Numbered from the stretch's first letter, positions 21,705 to 33,836 are shown. The stretch is 64,000 nucleotides of DNA from Apiotrichum sp. Y4204 (GCA_025531455.1 JAMYHL010000002.1:62001-126000), one strand, 5' to 3'. Program-made: numbers and translations. The notes: a model not told the origin generated them from the letters alone.

Positions 21705-21872
21705 GTAGGTACAGTACATGCAGTAATTACAGTCCCAGTCGGACTATATCGGTCGGATCTAACTAACGTTGGGTGATGACTACAGTACCAAAGCAGACAC
21801 CATTGTGTTTACAAAGGAAAGAGGCTGGACTGTAGTCTGCGTCTCGCCTACCCGCTGTCGCCGTTGATGTGC

Positions 21873-22513
21873 CTAGGTGTCTTTGTTCTCGTTTTCAACA
21901 CCCGAATCCTCATCAAGGCAATTAGCCACAGCCGCGGAGCTGTCCTCGGCCTCAGTGTCGCTGGAAGTAACGTCGTAGGCATCCGGTCCGTCCGATTTGC
22001 AAACGTAAAGGTGGTCCTCGCGCGGCACAAACCCGACGGCGGCCACTTCATAACCGCCAACTTGGATGCTGATTGCTGAGGGTTAACAAGGCAAAAGAAG
22101 ACACTTACGGGCGGGCCAGTTGGAGAACGTGTCTGACACGGACGGAACGGTCGCATTGCTTGGTCGCTGGAACCAGCTTGGGCAGTTGCGGTGCCGGGAT
22201 CGTCCCCCAGTGGCTTGTAGAAGACCATTGTGCGGGAATCTTCGATAAGCGGATGATACAGATCCCAGCACTACTGTCTCAACCTACCATTATTAACATA
22301 ATCTCTTGCTGCATTGAGGGCTTTGGTACTTGCTCTGTAACCCCATTCGGCAAGCAAAGCATGAAATCTGGAATCTTTCCAGACCTTGGCCTTTTTCCAG
22401 GTATTGAGGCCATCGATGATGTCCTTGACACTACGAAAGTCGGCCATATTGTCGAGCAAGGTGGGAGGTTTGGAAGGAGTTGGGGAAGCTGTCTCTTTAT
22501 CGTTGTTTTCCAT
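21873..22513 (-). CDS. Uncharacterised protein, probably lineage-specific
   Basis: Three exons: 22513..22288, 22213..22109, 22075..21873 (177 aa). Exon 1 is a helical, charged region (SVKDIIDGLNTWKKAKVWKD, RFHALLAEWGYRASTKALNA); exon 3 starts beta-like (ISIQVGGYEVAAVGFVPRED) and ends in an acidic tail (DTEAEDSSAAVANCLDEDSG). The last intron is clear (GTAAGT...CCCTCAG); the first (GTAGGT...CTACAAG, 74 nt) is chosen because it alone restores frame. No family recognised. It is divergent from the USP-like gene, and the two start codons are 510 nt apart. Confidence 0.55.
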
Positions 22514-22742
22514 TTTGCTTGTACAGTTCAGGAGGGGGCACTGAGACAAGTGAATGTTACATAGGTGGCTGCGGGTGCAGTATCGACTGTTGGGTTGACT
22601 GAAGAAGGGCGCGACTGGATGATGGATGATGAACTGGATCAAAGAGCGGTGTTGGATGTCAGCGATAAAACAAAGAAAGGACAAATAACTTGATAACAAC
22701 TGATGCACTGATGGTGTGTGCGCGTACGTGTTTAATGTGCAG

Positions 22743-22782
22743 AATGGATGATGGATGATGGATGATGGATGATGGATGATGG
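22743..22782 (+). repeat. GATGGAT heptanucleotide microsatellite
   Basis: About six near-perfect units of GATGGAT in the divergent promoter between the unknown gene (minus) and the USP-like gene (plus). Confidence 0.85.
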
Positions 22783-23023
22783 AATATCGTGTGTGTGTGG
22801 TGTGTTTATCGATTGTCGAGTTTGGTCTTCCCTCCTGGCGATCCTGGCCCTCCTAGGACCCTCTTCTCCTTGACTGTTGTTTCGGTCTTCTCTTCCTTCT
22901 CACCTTTCCGTCTTATTATCCACAAACCGTTTGAATTCATTCCCCTCCCCTCCCTCGTTATACCATCCTCTTCTCTTCTTTACTACACACTCTCCATCAT
23001 CCCCATCATCCCCATTATCCCCC

Positions 23024-24618
23024 ATGGCTCCCGACAAGCCCAAGAAGGCCATCAAGGCTCCCAGGCGTCTTTCCACCGATAAGCTCCTGGGCAAGAAGAA
23101 GAGCACCTCCCCCGACAAGCCTCGTGACGTCCCCGAAGGAAGCAGTTCCGTGCAGCCCAAACTAAACCAACAAGAACGGGACAAAGCTGTGTATTGGACT
23201 ATGGCTGGAGAAAAGAAGGAGCACATCTCCGCGGGGAAGGAAAAAGAGGATCGCTTGAGGCCCGCAGCATCACCCAATTCCGAGGCTCTCCCATCTGGGG
23301 ACGTTAAAGAGGAAGACGTATCTTACGAAACAGAGACGAAGGAGGAGAGTGAGGATGAGCCGAACACATCTCCCTCTGTCCTTCGCCAGACAGCGCGGGG
23401 TAAAGCCCAAAACCTTCCGGCTGCCTCAAAGCGAAAACAAGGAGGTGGTGCGAGAGCCACTGATGTGGGACGGGCGGCAAGCAAAACATGGGCGAAAGTA
23501 TGTTTATTCTATCGTCCAAATCTGACCTCACAGAAAGCGAAACGCAAGAGTACGCATGCGCCGGGAACCTCTGGGGCTCATGACACACCTCCTCTCGGCT
23601 TGGCCAACCCGAAAGGTCGTAATTTCTGCTGGATTCCTCCCGCGTTCCTACCGCTTTTTGGGTGTACCAAGTTCCGTCAACTTGTGCAACATTTGCGAAG
23701 CACCCAGGGAGTGCACAAAGACCCCCTGGTGATAGAAGTTCTCACGTATTATCACGCAGTCGTTCAAGGCAAGGCCACAGTCCCAACAACCGGAGAAGCA
23801 ATCGCACAGGCGCTGCAAAGTAAATAAACGCCGATAAAGCTGCCCACTGACAGACAGAGGCCGGCATCATCGATGGCTTCAACAATTCTCAGAATCCGTT
23901 GAGTGTGGCCATGAGTGTGCTCAAGTACCTCGACAAATATGCCCCGCCCAACGACTTCTCGAGACTCGTTCAGACCAGATTTGACTCGCAGACAAAATGC
24001 TGTAGGTGCAACTCGGTCGCCCACCAGCGCTCCAACGCGGTGGTGAACTCGTGGGCCGTGACAATGAAGCCGGCCGGGCGGACCGAGAGTTCACTTACCG
24101 TTGCTTCGATGTACGGTTCGACGCTCATCGAGTACGACACGGCACTCTGTCGCTTCTGCGCCTCCTCATCCGAAATGAAGACGACACGGTATGTAAACCA
24201 CGGTGAAATCCTCGTCCTCGAAGTCTACTGTGACGATGCCCAGTCAAGATCAGCGACGAAAGGCACTCCCCCACGTGTCTCCGTGGAGCAGCGCTTCCAC
24301 AACCCTTACGACCGCAAGCTATCTTGGGAATTGGTCGCGGCAGTCCTGGTTCACGACTTCTCAGGTAAACCAAGCCACAGCACAACCCTCGTCCCCGTCA
24401 AGCATCGACTTTACCATATCGATGAAGACATCGTGAGGCGGATTGAACCCGGCTGCAATCTCGAATCGCTCAAGGTGTCTGGCGCGTGGAGTGTTCGACT
24501 GCAGTTTGCGGTCTACGAGAGCGTGGAGGCCTCTCCAGAGGAGCAAGAAGCTCTTACCTCATTTCTCCAATCTGAGGGAGCTCACACTTCCCTCGATAAG
24601 GACACAGTGGAGGCCTAA
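23024..24618 (+). CDS. Divergent ubiquitin-specific protease (USP/UBP-like)
   Basis: Exons 23024..23497, 23534..23819, 23858..24618 (506 aa). The first intron is 36 nt, in phase and stop-free, so it may be retained; its CTGACCTCACAG end argues for removal. Residues 1-150 are Lys/Glu/Ser-rich and look disordered. Then comes LGLANPKGRNFCWIPPAFLP, which resembles the USP Cys box (GLxNxGNTCYxNxxLQ): Asn two residues before the Cys and an aromatic after it are kept. Later come a zinc-finger-like CRCNS...CRFC pair, then YDRKLSWELVAAVLVHDFSG and PSHSTTLVPVKHRLYHIDED, aligning with the USP His box (GHYxxxV...WYxxDD). Expected role: removal of ubiquitin; substrate unknown. Box spacing and order fit, but the motifs are degenerate, so an inactive relative is possible. 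Confidence 0.55.
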
Positions 24619-25891
24619 GGGGCCACCCATCAAGAGGCTCAAACGCTTCACTTAGCCATAGGCCATAACTGGTAAGTGTGGAGTTTGGCTGCCCGGGATT
24701 AACGCAAAGAAGCAACGATGTCCCGTGACAAGTGAAGCGAGCGCGTGGGTGTCGCAGCTACTTAGAGGTGACGCCCCCCGGTGGTGAACCTCTCAACCGC
24801 ACGATCTATCATCACCAGGTCCCTCGCGCTCTCGGTCGGCATCATCGACGTCCTCATCCACCTCTCCCTCTTTGGTTTGTCTGTAGATCTCCTTCATAGC
24901 AGCTTTGTTGTATACTTTCCGCCCGCGGCGGCATGTGAGGCTGAGTTGCGCGCCGGGCGTGGCTCAGCAAATGACCATGGCCTTTCTCCGACCGAGACAC
25001 GTGTCAGGAACGGAGTGGCCTCAACAGCCACTGTCCTTACAGTCCCGGCCCGAATGCATTTGGCCACCAGCCGATTTAAGACTACGGATCTACGGATCTA
25101 CGGATCAACTTCACAGATCTCAAAAAAGCAGTCGCGTCGCGGACAGTGACAACAAGTGAGCTGGTCTTTTCTGAGCAACACCAGCGCCATCACAATCCCC
25201 GGTGGTTCCCAGGGAGTGAATAGGGTGTGCAACGGTCGGTTAGGACACCGTTGACTCCAAAGGTGTGCCAGTTTGACATGGTTTGCTGGGCCTAGGCTAG
25301 TGTGAGACAGATGATGGACGTCGTCCACTCCGGCCAAGCATCATTTGTCTATCAGACACTCATTATCGTCCCTCACACTCTTCCTGATGCGACTCTACCA
25401 TGTAAAAAGCAAAAGACACGGATATATCGGGCCAGAGCTTGAGAGCTGCTCTGGCACGGGAATGTCCTGTGGTCTGTGCGCCGCCACATTGATTCTTGCA
25501 CCTTTTTTTTTCCGATTCTTTGTGCTCACCATCGCTAACTACTGACTTCGAGCACCTGGCCTTCAAAAGTGCAGAGGACATACTCACCGCGTTCTAAGAG
25601 TATGAACTGCTACTGACGATCCGATTCACTGTCTCGAGAGCGCAAGGCCTAAACGACGATGCGAGGGGCGCCCCCGCGGCCAGTCTTCCCTGCGCCAATC
25701 CCACCAAAGTATCCTTTCAGGATACCCGAAGGCCCGTGCTCGCCATCAAGCCAAACACGACACGGAAGAAGAAAAAGCACACACGGTCGGTGCGAGAAAC
25801 ACAGCACGAAGCACACAAACAATGCAAACATTGCAAACACTCGTTCTGCTCTTTCCATCTTCCCAATATCAAAAGTCCCAAGACTACAGCC
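24619..25891. other. Intergenic with interrupted repeat and promoter of the next gene
   Basis: No gene supported. Holds TACGGATC tandem units (25083-25106), the second copy of the dispersed repeat with its insertion, and a T-run near 25503-25511. Confidence 0.5.
25100..25344. repeat. Dispersed repeat, copy interrupted by a 158-bp insertion
   Basis: Matches 21614-21704 on both sides of an insertion at 25151-25308. At the junction the left part ends GTGAC and the insert ends GTGAGAC, so GAC may be a target-site duplication. The insert has a tRNA-like stretch (GGTCGGTTAGGACACCG, CTCCAAA loop, GTTTGACATGG) but no convincing cloverleaf. Confidence 0.55.
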
Positions 25892-27920
25892 ATGCCCGGG
25901 ATGATTCCTCGCCACAACTGGCCCACCGAGCCCGCCCCGCCGGCGCAGTCGCAGTCCCCGCCGCCTGCAGAGCCTCAAGGCCAGCCGGCGCGGCAGGACC
26001 AGCCCCAAGGCCAACCCGCACCGCAGGAAGAGCCTCAAGGCCAATCTCCGCCGCCTAATGAGCAGCCCCAACAACCCCCGCTCCCGCCATCAGAACCACC
26101 GAAAGAGCAGCCTCCCGTGCAAAATGAGCCGCCAAAGGAGCAGCCCCCACAGGCGTCAACTCCGCCGCCGGCGCCGTCAGCCTCCTCTCCATCCTCCGAT
26201 TCAGCCCCGACTCCCTCTGTGTCCGTTCCCCTCGCGCCGCCCGCTTCCACACCCCTCATTCTCGTACCGACGCCGACAGCCTACCCCACCACGACGCTCA
26301 CCCCGTGGCCCACGGTGCCAGTCGCGACGAACATCGGGCTGCTGATGCCAAACCCGTCCAGGGACATCTATGCTGGTGGGTGCGACAGACTTGCGGAACT
26401 GACAACAGGCGTTACCTACAAGTTTGGTTTCGTCGAGCCTGGGCCCCGTCCGGCGCCCATCGCGGGCGGGTGGATGCGCGAGATCACGCCGTATCTCATG
26501 ATGCCAAACAATACAGTGGGTAGCGGGGTAAGGGGGTAGTATGTGCTGACGCCTCTCTCATCTCGTGCCCTCTTCCCACTATTGACCCACTGACATGTTC
26601 TCATCTAGTACAATGTCTTCCCGGGATCCGGCACGCTCGACCCGCGGAACGACACGGCGACGCCCGTCGACGGCGACCCCCTTTGCGGGTGGGTTTTGCA
26701 TTGTGCATGGCTGACCACAGCGCGCTCACAGTGTACAATTGGGCGTACTCATACCCCTTTGAGTTTGCCATGGAAGGCGAGTACGTGTTTGCTATCAACG
26801 AGACGTGGCTCAAGCCGACTATTGTGAGTCTTGGCATCGAATGGCACTCTAATCCCAGGAATTCGGGAGGTGCTTGATGCCCGCGGTCGATGTCCTCAGC
26901 TTCTTTGCTTCCCAGACCTTCACTGTCGCCGCGCACCCAACAGGCATCACACCCGCGACGCCGACAGAGCCGTACACTGTTTGGGCAAATATCGCCACAA
27001 CTGCCCCGCCGACCCCGGTGCCCCCAGCCATCCCCAGAGCGGGCATGTCGCACGCGGACAAGATTGCTGCCGGCTTGACGGTGACGTTCGGCCTGTTGGG
27101 CCTCCTCTTGTGTTTCCTGATCTGGTTCTGGTGCCGCAGACGCATTCAGGCGCAGCAGGACGTGAGTGAAAGACGATATCAGTGCTGACAAAAGGCAACG
27201 GCGTTCCGTCGGCTCCGTCCCGCCGAGCAACAGGAGTTCCTCTCCGCAAACCCCGACACGCCGTTTAACCCGCTCCGCGGAAAGAACAAGAACTACTGGA
27301 AGCTCTTGTGCCTCCCCGAGCCGCCGGGGAGCGAGCCCACCCCGATACCGCGCAACAAAGTGCCCCGGATGCGCGGCATTCAGCACGATTATGCGTACCC
27401 GCGCGCCCCGAGCGTTGTGAGCCACCAGTACACGTCCGTGCCGCAGTACCAGCGTGAGGAGGATGGTCAGCGGGGGCACATGCGCGAGTATCCCGGCTCC
27501 ATCGGGGGGAGCTCGAACAGCGTCGACGAGAGGTATCCGGGATCGGTGGGGCAGGGAACGCACAGCGTGGCCGGGACGACCTTCGGGACGGCTCCGGGGG
27601 CGACCGGCGCTCTCGGCCTGAATAAGCGGGGGTACTACGACTATCCGCTCTCGCACGCCGCGCCGCCGACATCGAGCGGCTGGTCCGATGCGGGCGCAAC
27701 GGTCGGATACGGCGCGCGCAACCCGCACGAGCTCTCACCCCGCTTTCCAGCCTTCACGCCCGTCACGCCCGGCGTGTCTGTCATCGGCATCCGGCCGCGC
27801 ATCCCGTCTAACAAGGCGCGCTGCGAGCAGTGGGAGGACGTGGACTGGGACACGGATCGCGCCCCGCCCTTGCCGCCTAAGGAGCCTGGACAGTTCCCGA
27901 AGTACCATCCCCGGCGGTAA
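25892..27920 (+). CDS. Single-pass membrane protein with Pro/Gln-rich ectodomain
   Basis: Exons 25892..26515, 26609..26688, 26721..26823, 26916..27161, 27195..27920 (592 aa). Exon 1 may instead end at 26527 (GTAAGG donor), adding VGSG in frame. The first 110 residues are Pro/Gln/Glu repeats (GQPARQDQPQGQPAPQEEPQ and similar), then a Ser/Pro/Thr linker, a folded domain (NIGLLMPNPSRDIYAGGCDR to EYVFAINETWLKPTI) and one TM segment LTVTFGLLGLLLCFLIWFW followed by CRRRIQAQ. The cytosolic tail (about 240 aa) has Tyr/Pro-rich motifs and ends PPLPPKEPGQFPKYHPRR. Topology recalls fungal wall-sensor-like or Mid2-like proteins, but no signal peptide is visible at this start; a hydrophobic MQTLQTLVLLFPS lies just upstream in another frame. 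Function unknown. Confidence 0.65.
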
Positions 27921-28467
27921 GGCTGTGCACGGCGAACTATACGGCGTGCAGGTGGCCTAGAATGATTGTAGAGAGTGGATGCATTCCCTTGGGCACTTCC
28001 GATATCGCAGACGAGATTGGGGACGAAGGTCTTGGGGGCGCGGACACAGCTGCTTCGCCGGCCATGCCCGACCCACATGGAAACGGCCCCGACGGCGCAT
28101 GGCACTCGGCGCATGACGGCAATGACCTCGTTCCCCTTCTTGTTGATGGCGACCGTGCTCCGTGCAGTGCACGATCTCGAAACAAATGCAACAGACACTT
28201 GACATTCCACTCCCATCCTCATTCCCTTTTCTCATCGACACGGCGCGGCCTCGAACGGAGTACGCAGCACGCATTGGCGGAGCACGATCGAGACCGCGTC
28301 GCTACCACATCTGCACAGATACCTGCACACCGGCCCGCTGGCCGCTGCGACGCTTCATCCGTGCGACAAGCAGCAGCCGGATTGCGGCCCGCCAGCAGTG
28401 AGACACATCACGAGATCACGAACTGCACGCCACTCGCCTCCCTCACAGGCCTACAGCCCCACAATCT
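27921..28467. other. Intergenic, promoter of the Rictor gene
   Basis: No gene supported. About 550 nt between two plus-strand genes; no TATA box seen. Confidence 0.45.
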
Positions 28468-31400
28468 ATGGTCATTGCAATTCCGCCGCGCTCCTCGGCA
28501 TCGCACTCCGCCTCGGCATCCGCGTCCGCCTCCGCGATGGAACATCTCGGCTCGAGCGTCAGCACGGGGTTCATGGAGGAGGAGGAGAATGAGATGGAGA
28601 CGGTGCGTTTTGTGCTCCTGGGTATGGAGTGCGCTGACAGCAGGTTGAATCATTAATGAAGGAACTGGCAATCGAGCGGCGCGTGCAGTATGGCGCGGAG
28701 AAGATGTTAGACGTGAGTCGATGCGTCTTCTGGTGTCTGACCCGCAGGTGATTGAGAAGCGCGAGGCAGACAGCGAACAGACACAGGTCAGGGCGAGCAT
28801 CACGGTGCAGCTCGAGGCGGCCAACGAGCGCATCAAGCTGCTGGAGGGAAAGCTCGAGCGTTTAAGGGGAGGTATGTTGCCACTTTAGCTGTCCGCTTGA
28901 CGTGTCCGGTACTGACTCGCAGGATCGACAGGAGCACGACAGCGCCGACCGACACGACTGAACGGCCTCTCCGCCGCGCTCTCGTCATCTGCCTCGAGCT
29001 CGACGCTTCTCTCCGCCGGCGTTCGCCCGCGGGTGTCGCGCAAGGAGATGGGCGACTTTTCTCCGCACTCGACACCAAGCCGGCGCGGGGCCGACTCCGC
29101 GCTTGCGTCGTCGCCTGGCTCGCGTCTCTCGGATAGTGAGGACGAGGACCGCCAGCGCGTGCTCCCCGTGCTCCGCGAGACGGCGCAGGTCATCATCCGC
29201 CGCCTGCACGCGCTTGGCCGCGTTGCAGCCAAGGGCAAGGGCAAGAGCGCGGACCACACACCAGGGCCGGACGAGGCGTGGGACTGCATGACGCGCCTCA
29301 CAGACATGTTCAAGACCAACCCCGCGCTCATCCGCCATGTCGATGTTGCCGAAGCGCTCCACTCCGCGATCCCATTCCTTGCGGATTCGGCTACTAGCCG
29401 CCAGCGCACTGCTGGATATCGTCTTCTGCGATATATGCTGACGCGGCGGACGTGGGGCATGATGATCAATGCTGGCGTAGAATGGCTCATTATCCGGTAT
29501 GCTCAGCTATACGATTGCAGTCCACAGCTGACACCACAGGACATTCACCCGTGACGCCAAGGCCGTGCACGAACGCGAGGCAGTGCTTCGCCTGTTGCGA
29601 GAAATCATGGTGCTGCCACCACCGTCTAAACGCGACCTTGAAATGTTCCGCCAGCCGCCGGGCGTGCAGGACTTTATGGCGCAGCTCATCTCGCGGCCCG
29701 TCCCGTTACGGCAGGGGATCGTACGGGCGATTGTGAGTGCGGCAGAAAACCCCGACGACGCGATGCAGACCGTCTGCATGGAGACGCTGGTGGAGATGGC
29801 ACTCCTCGATCTCGAGTGCTTGCTCCGCGCAGACGCGTTTCGTGTTGTCCTGAACGCGTTCAAGGATGGTCCATTTGAACTCGGCCTTGCAATGACGGGT
29901 CTGCTGTGCTATCTTGTCAATATCCCGTCAACCCGGCATCTCCTTAACGCTGGATCTGATCTGGAGGTGAGCTAAGCCCGTTTGTTCCACTGCTGTTCCC
30001 GTTCTCGCTCGTGCCACTGCCATGGTCACTGCCCGTGTCGCTGTCATGCACTCAGTCGCGTTGGGAATGCTGGGCACCATCTCCCGCCGCATTGGCCTGC
30101 TGGAGAAGAAACTCGAGGGCAGTGCGGTTGACATGCGGCATTGGCGTGCGGGAGGAGAAAGAAGAAGTGGACAATGAAGATGACATGCCGCATCGGCTTG
30201 CAAGGGATGAAGGACAGTGTGGACGACACGTTGTGGGCCACACGAGCTGACATCAGACGGTGCTTGTCGGTCTTACAGAAGAGTACGGCAAGATACCTAC
30301 GCGCCAGATGCAGCGGTATCTCGACAAGTTGGACAACTGTGTGCGCAACGTCGGCATGCTACTGGGTTCGTGGTCTGGCATGATCTACCTCTGCATGGAC
30401 GATTGCCGAGCGATCAAGAGTCTCATCTCGTCGTTGCACGTCCCGATGGCAGAGATGCGCAACGCACTGCTTGACCTCTTCTTCTCTGCGTTCAGAATCA
30501 CTGCGCCGAGCTGGACCAGCGCGTTCCTCGACGGTCGCCGGTTGACGGTGTACAACCGCACGCACGAGGCCAGCGCCCAGCAGCTCCAGGACAGCCCGGA
30601 CGAGGAGGAGATGCCGCAGCGCCTCAACATAGTGGACAACTATGTGGCGTTCCTATTGGCAGTTTTCATTGAGGCTGGTCTTCTCGAGGCTCTCGTCGCG
30701 CTTATCCAGGACGAGGCGTGCACGCAGAGCGTAAGCCGCAAGGCGACGCTCCTCCTTGGCGAGATCCTCCAACTTGCAAATCGCACTCTTCCCTTGCAGT
30801 ATGCTGCGCAGATCCAGGTGAGCTTCATAGACAGCAAACTGTCCCTCAGCTCACACCTCAGGCACTCCCTCGACTATTCAATGGTGTCGCAGACTTTGCA
30901 AAGTCGGGCGAGCGGAACGCCGCACTGTCGGCGCTCGGCTCGATTGACAGCTTGTTCCGCAACAACAGGAAACGCGGCGTCATGATCGGGCCACGTCCAG
31001 CGTGAGTACAGCTTTAAGGATCCACCATTGACCCACAGGGGCAAGAGCAGCGTGCAGGAATCTCTGCAGCGCAGCCAACGGCAAGTGCAGCAGGTCAAGC
31101 TACGCCTCGGGCTGCAGATGGACGACAAGACGTTCCAGACGATGATCAGCGAATCTGGCGTGCTTCTCTCTCGCGACCACGCAAAGTGGAACTACGAAAT
31201 TATAATGGAACTCCTCCAAGGTCCATTACTGAATCCCAAGCGCCTTGACGAGGTCATCAAGGCCACAAAGTTTATCCGCCGCCTCTTCTCCTTCCTCCAT
31301 CCCTTCAATAACCGCTTCAGCAGTGTCCTCCGCACCCGGCCCAACCACAAATGGGTGCGCCTGGCCTGCGCCCTCCTTACCACCATGCTCGTCAACCCTG

Positions 31401-33459
31401 AGGGTCAGCGCGTGCTCTCGGAGGACAAGCTCCTCCGGCAGATGGTGGAGTGCCTCTCCGAGCTGGACCAGTATGCCGGCCAGCCGAGCGCGCAGCCCGT
31501 CTTTGCACGCGACCGACTTGAGAACACACTCTCATATGGCTATTTCGAAATGATCGGCACCCTCTCCAAGCACCAGAAGGGAATCCAGCTAATGGAGAAG
31601 TTCAAGTTCTTTACAAGCTTCTACCATCTTTGCGAGCTCCGCTCTCGCGACGACATAACAAAGCTCATCATCGAATGTTTTGATTACTCCATGTGAGCTA
31701 AGTTTCGCAAATGGATCCTTAGCTGACATCAGTGACGCGCACCAACGCATCGTTCTCTCCAAGGCGCTCACGTCGAGCTATATGGAGACCCGCTTGTTTG
31801 CGACGCACCACCTTGGCCGGCTGCTGCATGAAGCGCCGGATCTCATTGACTGGGTGCTGCAGTTGCTCATCACTCAGCTATATGACCCCGCGATGGAGGT
31901 CTGCGAGATTGCGGTCATGTACCTTGAGGAGGCGTGCCACGACCCGGTCAACCTCGAGAAGGTCGTCTACCTGCGCCCGACGCTGGAGCATCTGGGCGAT
32001 ATAGGCGCGAACCTCTTCCTGCGCTTTATGTCCACATCCGCAGGTTTCCTCTACCTCCTCCATGCGCAGTACATTGACGACGAGCTGGAGAGTTGGCTGA
32101 ACGAGCAAAACCTGCTCTACGTCATCGAGGTCGAGACGTTCGTGTCCAAGACGATCCGTCCGTTTGCGAAAGAACACACGGAGGAGTTTTGGGCGTACGA
32201 GGGCGGCGCGCCGACGCATTTCTTCGGAGAGCTCACAAAAACGCCCGAGGGCTGCAGCTACCTACGCGAGAAGGGGGTTGTGCCAGAGCTTGCGGAAACC
32301 ATCCGTGCACATGGAATGGAGGAGACGGACGGGATGCTGTTGACCACTGCAAAGGCTGCGCTGTGGGCCATGGTACGTGGGAGAGAAGGCTCGAGCTGAC
32401 ATCCAGGGGAATATCGGCTCGACTGAGGGCGGCCTCGCGTTCCTTGAAGACGAGGAGATAATTGAAGTGATCATCGAAATTGCCGAGCAGTCTCCTATCT
32501 TGACGATGAAGGGGACATGCTTCTTCATTATCGGCCTCATCTCGTCGACGCAGATGGGCGCGGAGATTCTCGAGGAGTATGGGTGGATAACAACGCGCAC
32601 ACCGCTTGGACAGACGACAGGTCTGTGTATCCCGAACGACATCTCCCGCTTTGCCTTCATTGCCCCGTGGAAGCGGACAAAGCCGGACCCAATGCTCCCG
32701 CCTATGCCAGTCCTCACCGGCCTGGAGGGTGAGATCATGCACATGATCTCCAACCTCAGCAACTACGTCCTCGCCGCAGGCGCGATGAACAACCTCAAGC
32801 GCGTCCGGAACCGCCACCCGCGGATATTCTCCTCGACCACGCTGTTCCACCGTGCGATGCGCGCCATCTCGTCCAACCACTTCCAGGCCCCTGTGCGCCG
32901 CTTCATCCTCGATCTGTTCGACGTCGAGCTCGGCCCACACACCCTTCCTCGACTCACACATCTCGAGAGGGGGAGCTATGCTTTGGGACCCCCACGCCCC
33001 GACTCCAAGCAACACAACGGCGCGGCAGAGGAGAAGGACTCGCCGGAAGTCCTCGAGCCGGACGACCCCAACCGGCGAAGGTCCAAGTCTTCCCCAGGAC
33101 CAGAACGGCCGCCGCGACTGGCACGCGGGCGCGGACTCACTGTCGGCGAGCCTGAGGCTCCCGACATCTTTTCCCCCGTTCCCCCTGTTCCGCCCATCCC
33201 ATCAGTGGTCTCTACTCCGCCGTTGGCCATCTACGATGAGCCGCTCACGATGGAGGACCGGCCCAGCACGCCGCTGGATCCACCCGACGACACACCCCGG
33301 GCGCCAACGACAGCGCCCCAACCGCCGACGACTTCCTCGAGCGCGACGTCCCAGGGCCGCCCTGTCGGTCCGCCTCCGCCACCGGCACTCATGGAGCCGT
33401 TTGAGGAGAGGCACGGATCGGGAAACGAGTGGATTGCAGAGGGGACGAAAGAGGGATGA
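28468..33459 (+). CDS. STE16: TORC2 subunit Rictor/Ste16 (pianissimo family)
   Basis: Ten exons: 28468..28602, 28644..28712, 28748..28871, 28923..29496, 29540..29966, 30257..30817, 30862..31001, 31039..31692, 31733..32372, 32407..33459 (1458 aa). Residues 46-110 form an HR1-like coiled coil (VESLMKELAIERRVQYGAEK, then LEAANERIKLLEGKLERLRG). Helical repeats start at TRLTDMFKTNPALIRHVDVA and include the signature REIMVLPPPSKRDLEMFRQP, then the middle block (FKFFTSFYHLCELRSRDDIT), the RasGEF_N-like part (LLITQLYDPAMEVCEIAVMY), and the C-terminal block GGLAFLEDEEIIEVIIEIAE with GTCFFIIGLISSTQMGAEIL. Known role: scaffold of TOR complex 2, regulating actin, Ypk/AGC kinases and membrane homeostasis. 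Ends in about 150 Pro/Ser/Thr-rich residues. One intron (29967-30256, 290 nt) is far longer than the rest. Confidence 0.92.
30090..30240 (+). repeat. Imperfect tandem repeat inside the Rictor intron
   Basis: Three units of about 50 nt starting CCGCATTGGCCTGC, CGGCATTGGCGTGC and CCGCATCGGCTTGC, the first two ending in TTGACATG or GATGACATG. Each unit translates in one frame to coiled-coil-like peptides (RIGLLEKKLEGSAVDM, RIGLQGMKDSVDDTLW). Confidence 0.5.
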
Positions 33460-33836
33460 GGGTACGAGGTTAACGACGCAACACATTTGTATGACCTGGG
33501 ATACGACACGCCGCCGATCCGCCGATGAAATGGATTTGCGGAGATCTGCACTGACTAGTGCCGCGCTTTTGAAGCTGATCGTCGTGCTTCTAACCAATCT
33601 TCTAACCCACTGCAGTCCAGTCCAGTCAACCGCATAACAAGCAGCAAAAAGTGTCTTCCCTCCCCTCCCAGTTTATTCTTCTCTGGACCCAAAGCGACTC
33701 CCCAAGCTCTTATGTTCTCCTCTCATTTCCTCTTTTCTCTTCTTTTCTCTTCTTCCTCTTCATCTGCTCTCCTTTCTCTGCTTTCTCTCTACTTGCTTTC
33801 TCGTTGCTCACCACCTCCAGCTCCGCCGACGCCATC
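33460..33836. other. Intergenic, pyrimidine-rich leader
   Basis: Between Rictor and the coiled-coil gene. From about 33650 to 33830 almost pure C/T tracts (TTTTCTCTTC repeats) precede the ATG at 33837, typical of strong fungal promoters or leaders. Confidence 0.5.

Larger units (their letters stand above)
20666..21872. other. Intergenic with repeats and a CRE-like site
   Basis: No gene supported. Contains a poly-G run near 20828-20842, TGACGTCA at 20941-20948, a structured Pol III-like segment (21485-21580) and one copy of a dispersed repeat (21614-21704), listed separately. Confidence 0.5.

Noticed and set aside
22743..22782. CRISPR-like or regulatory repeat array
   Set aside because: Simple heptanucleotide microsatellite without spacers.
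25220..25290. tRNA-Trp-like gene (CTCCAAA anticodon loop)
   Set aside because: The anticodon stem and acceptor stem do not pair; kept only as a tRNA-like word within an insertion.
26601..27728. 375-codon minus-strand open frame opposite the membrane-protein gene
   Set aside because: Arg/Ala-rich shadow; the plus strand has a clean splice model with a TM segment.
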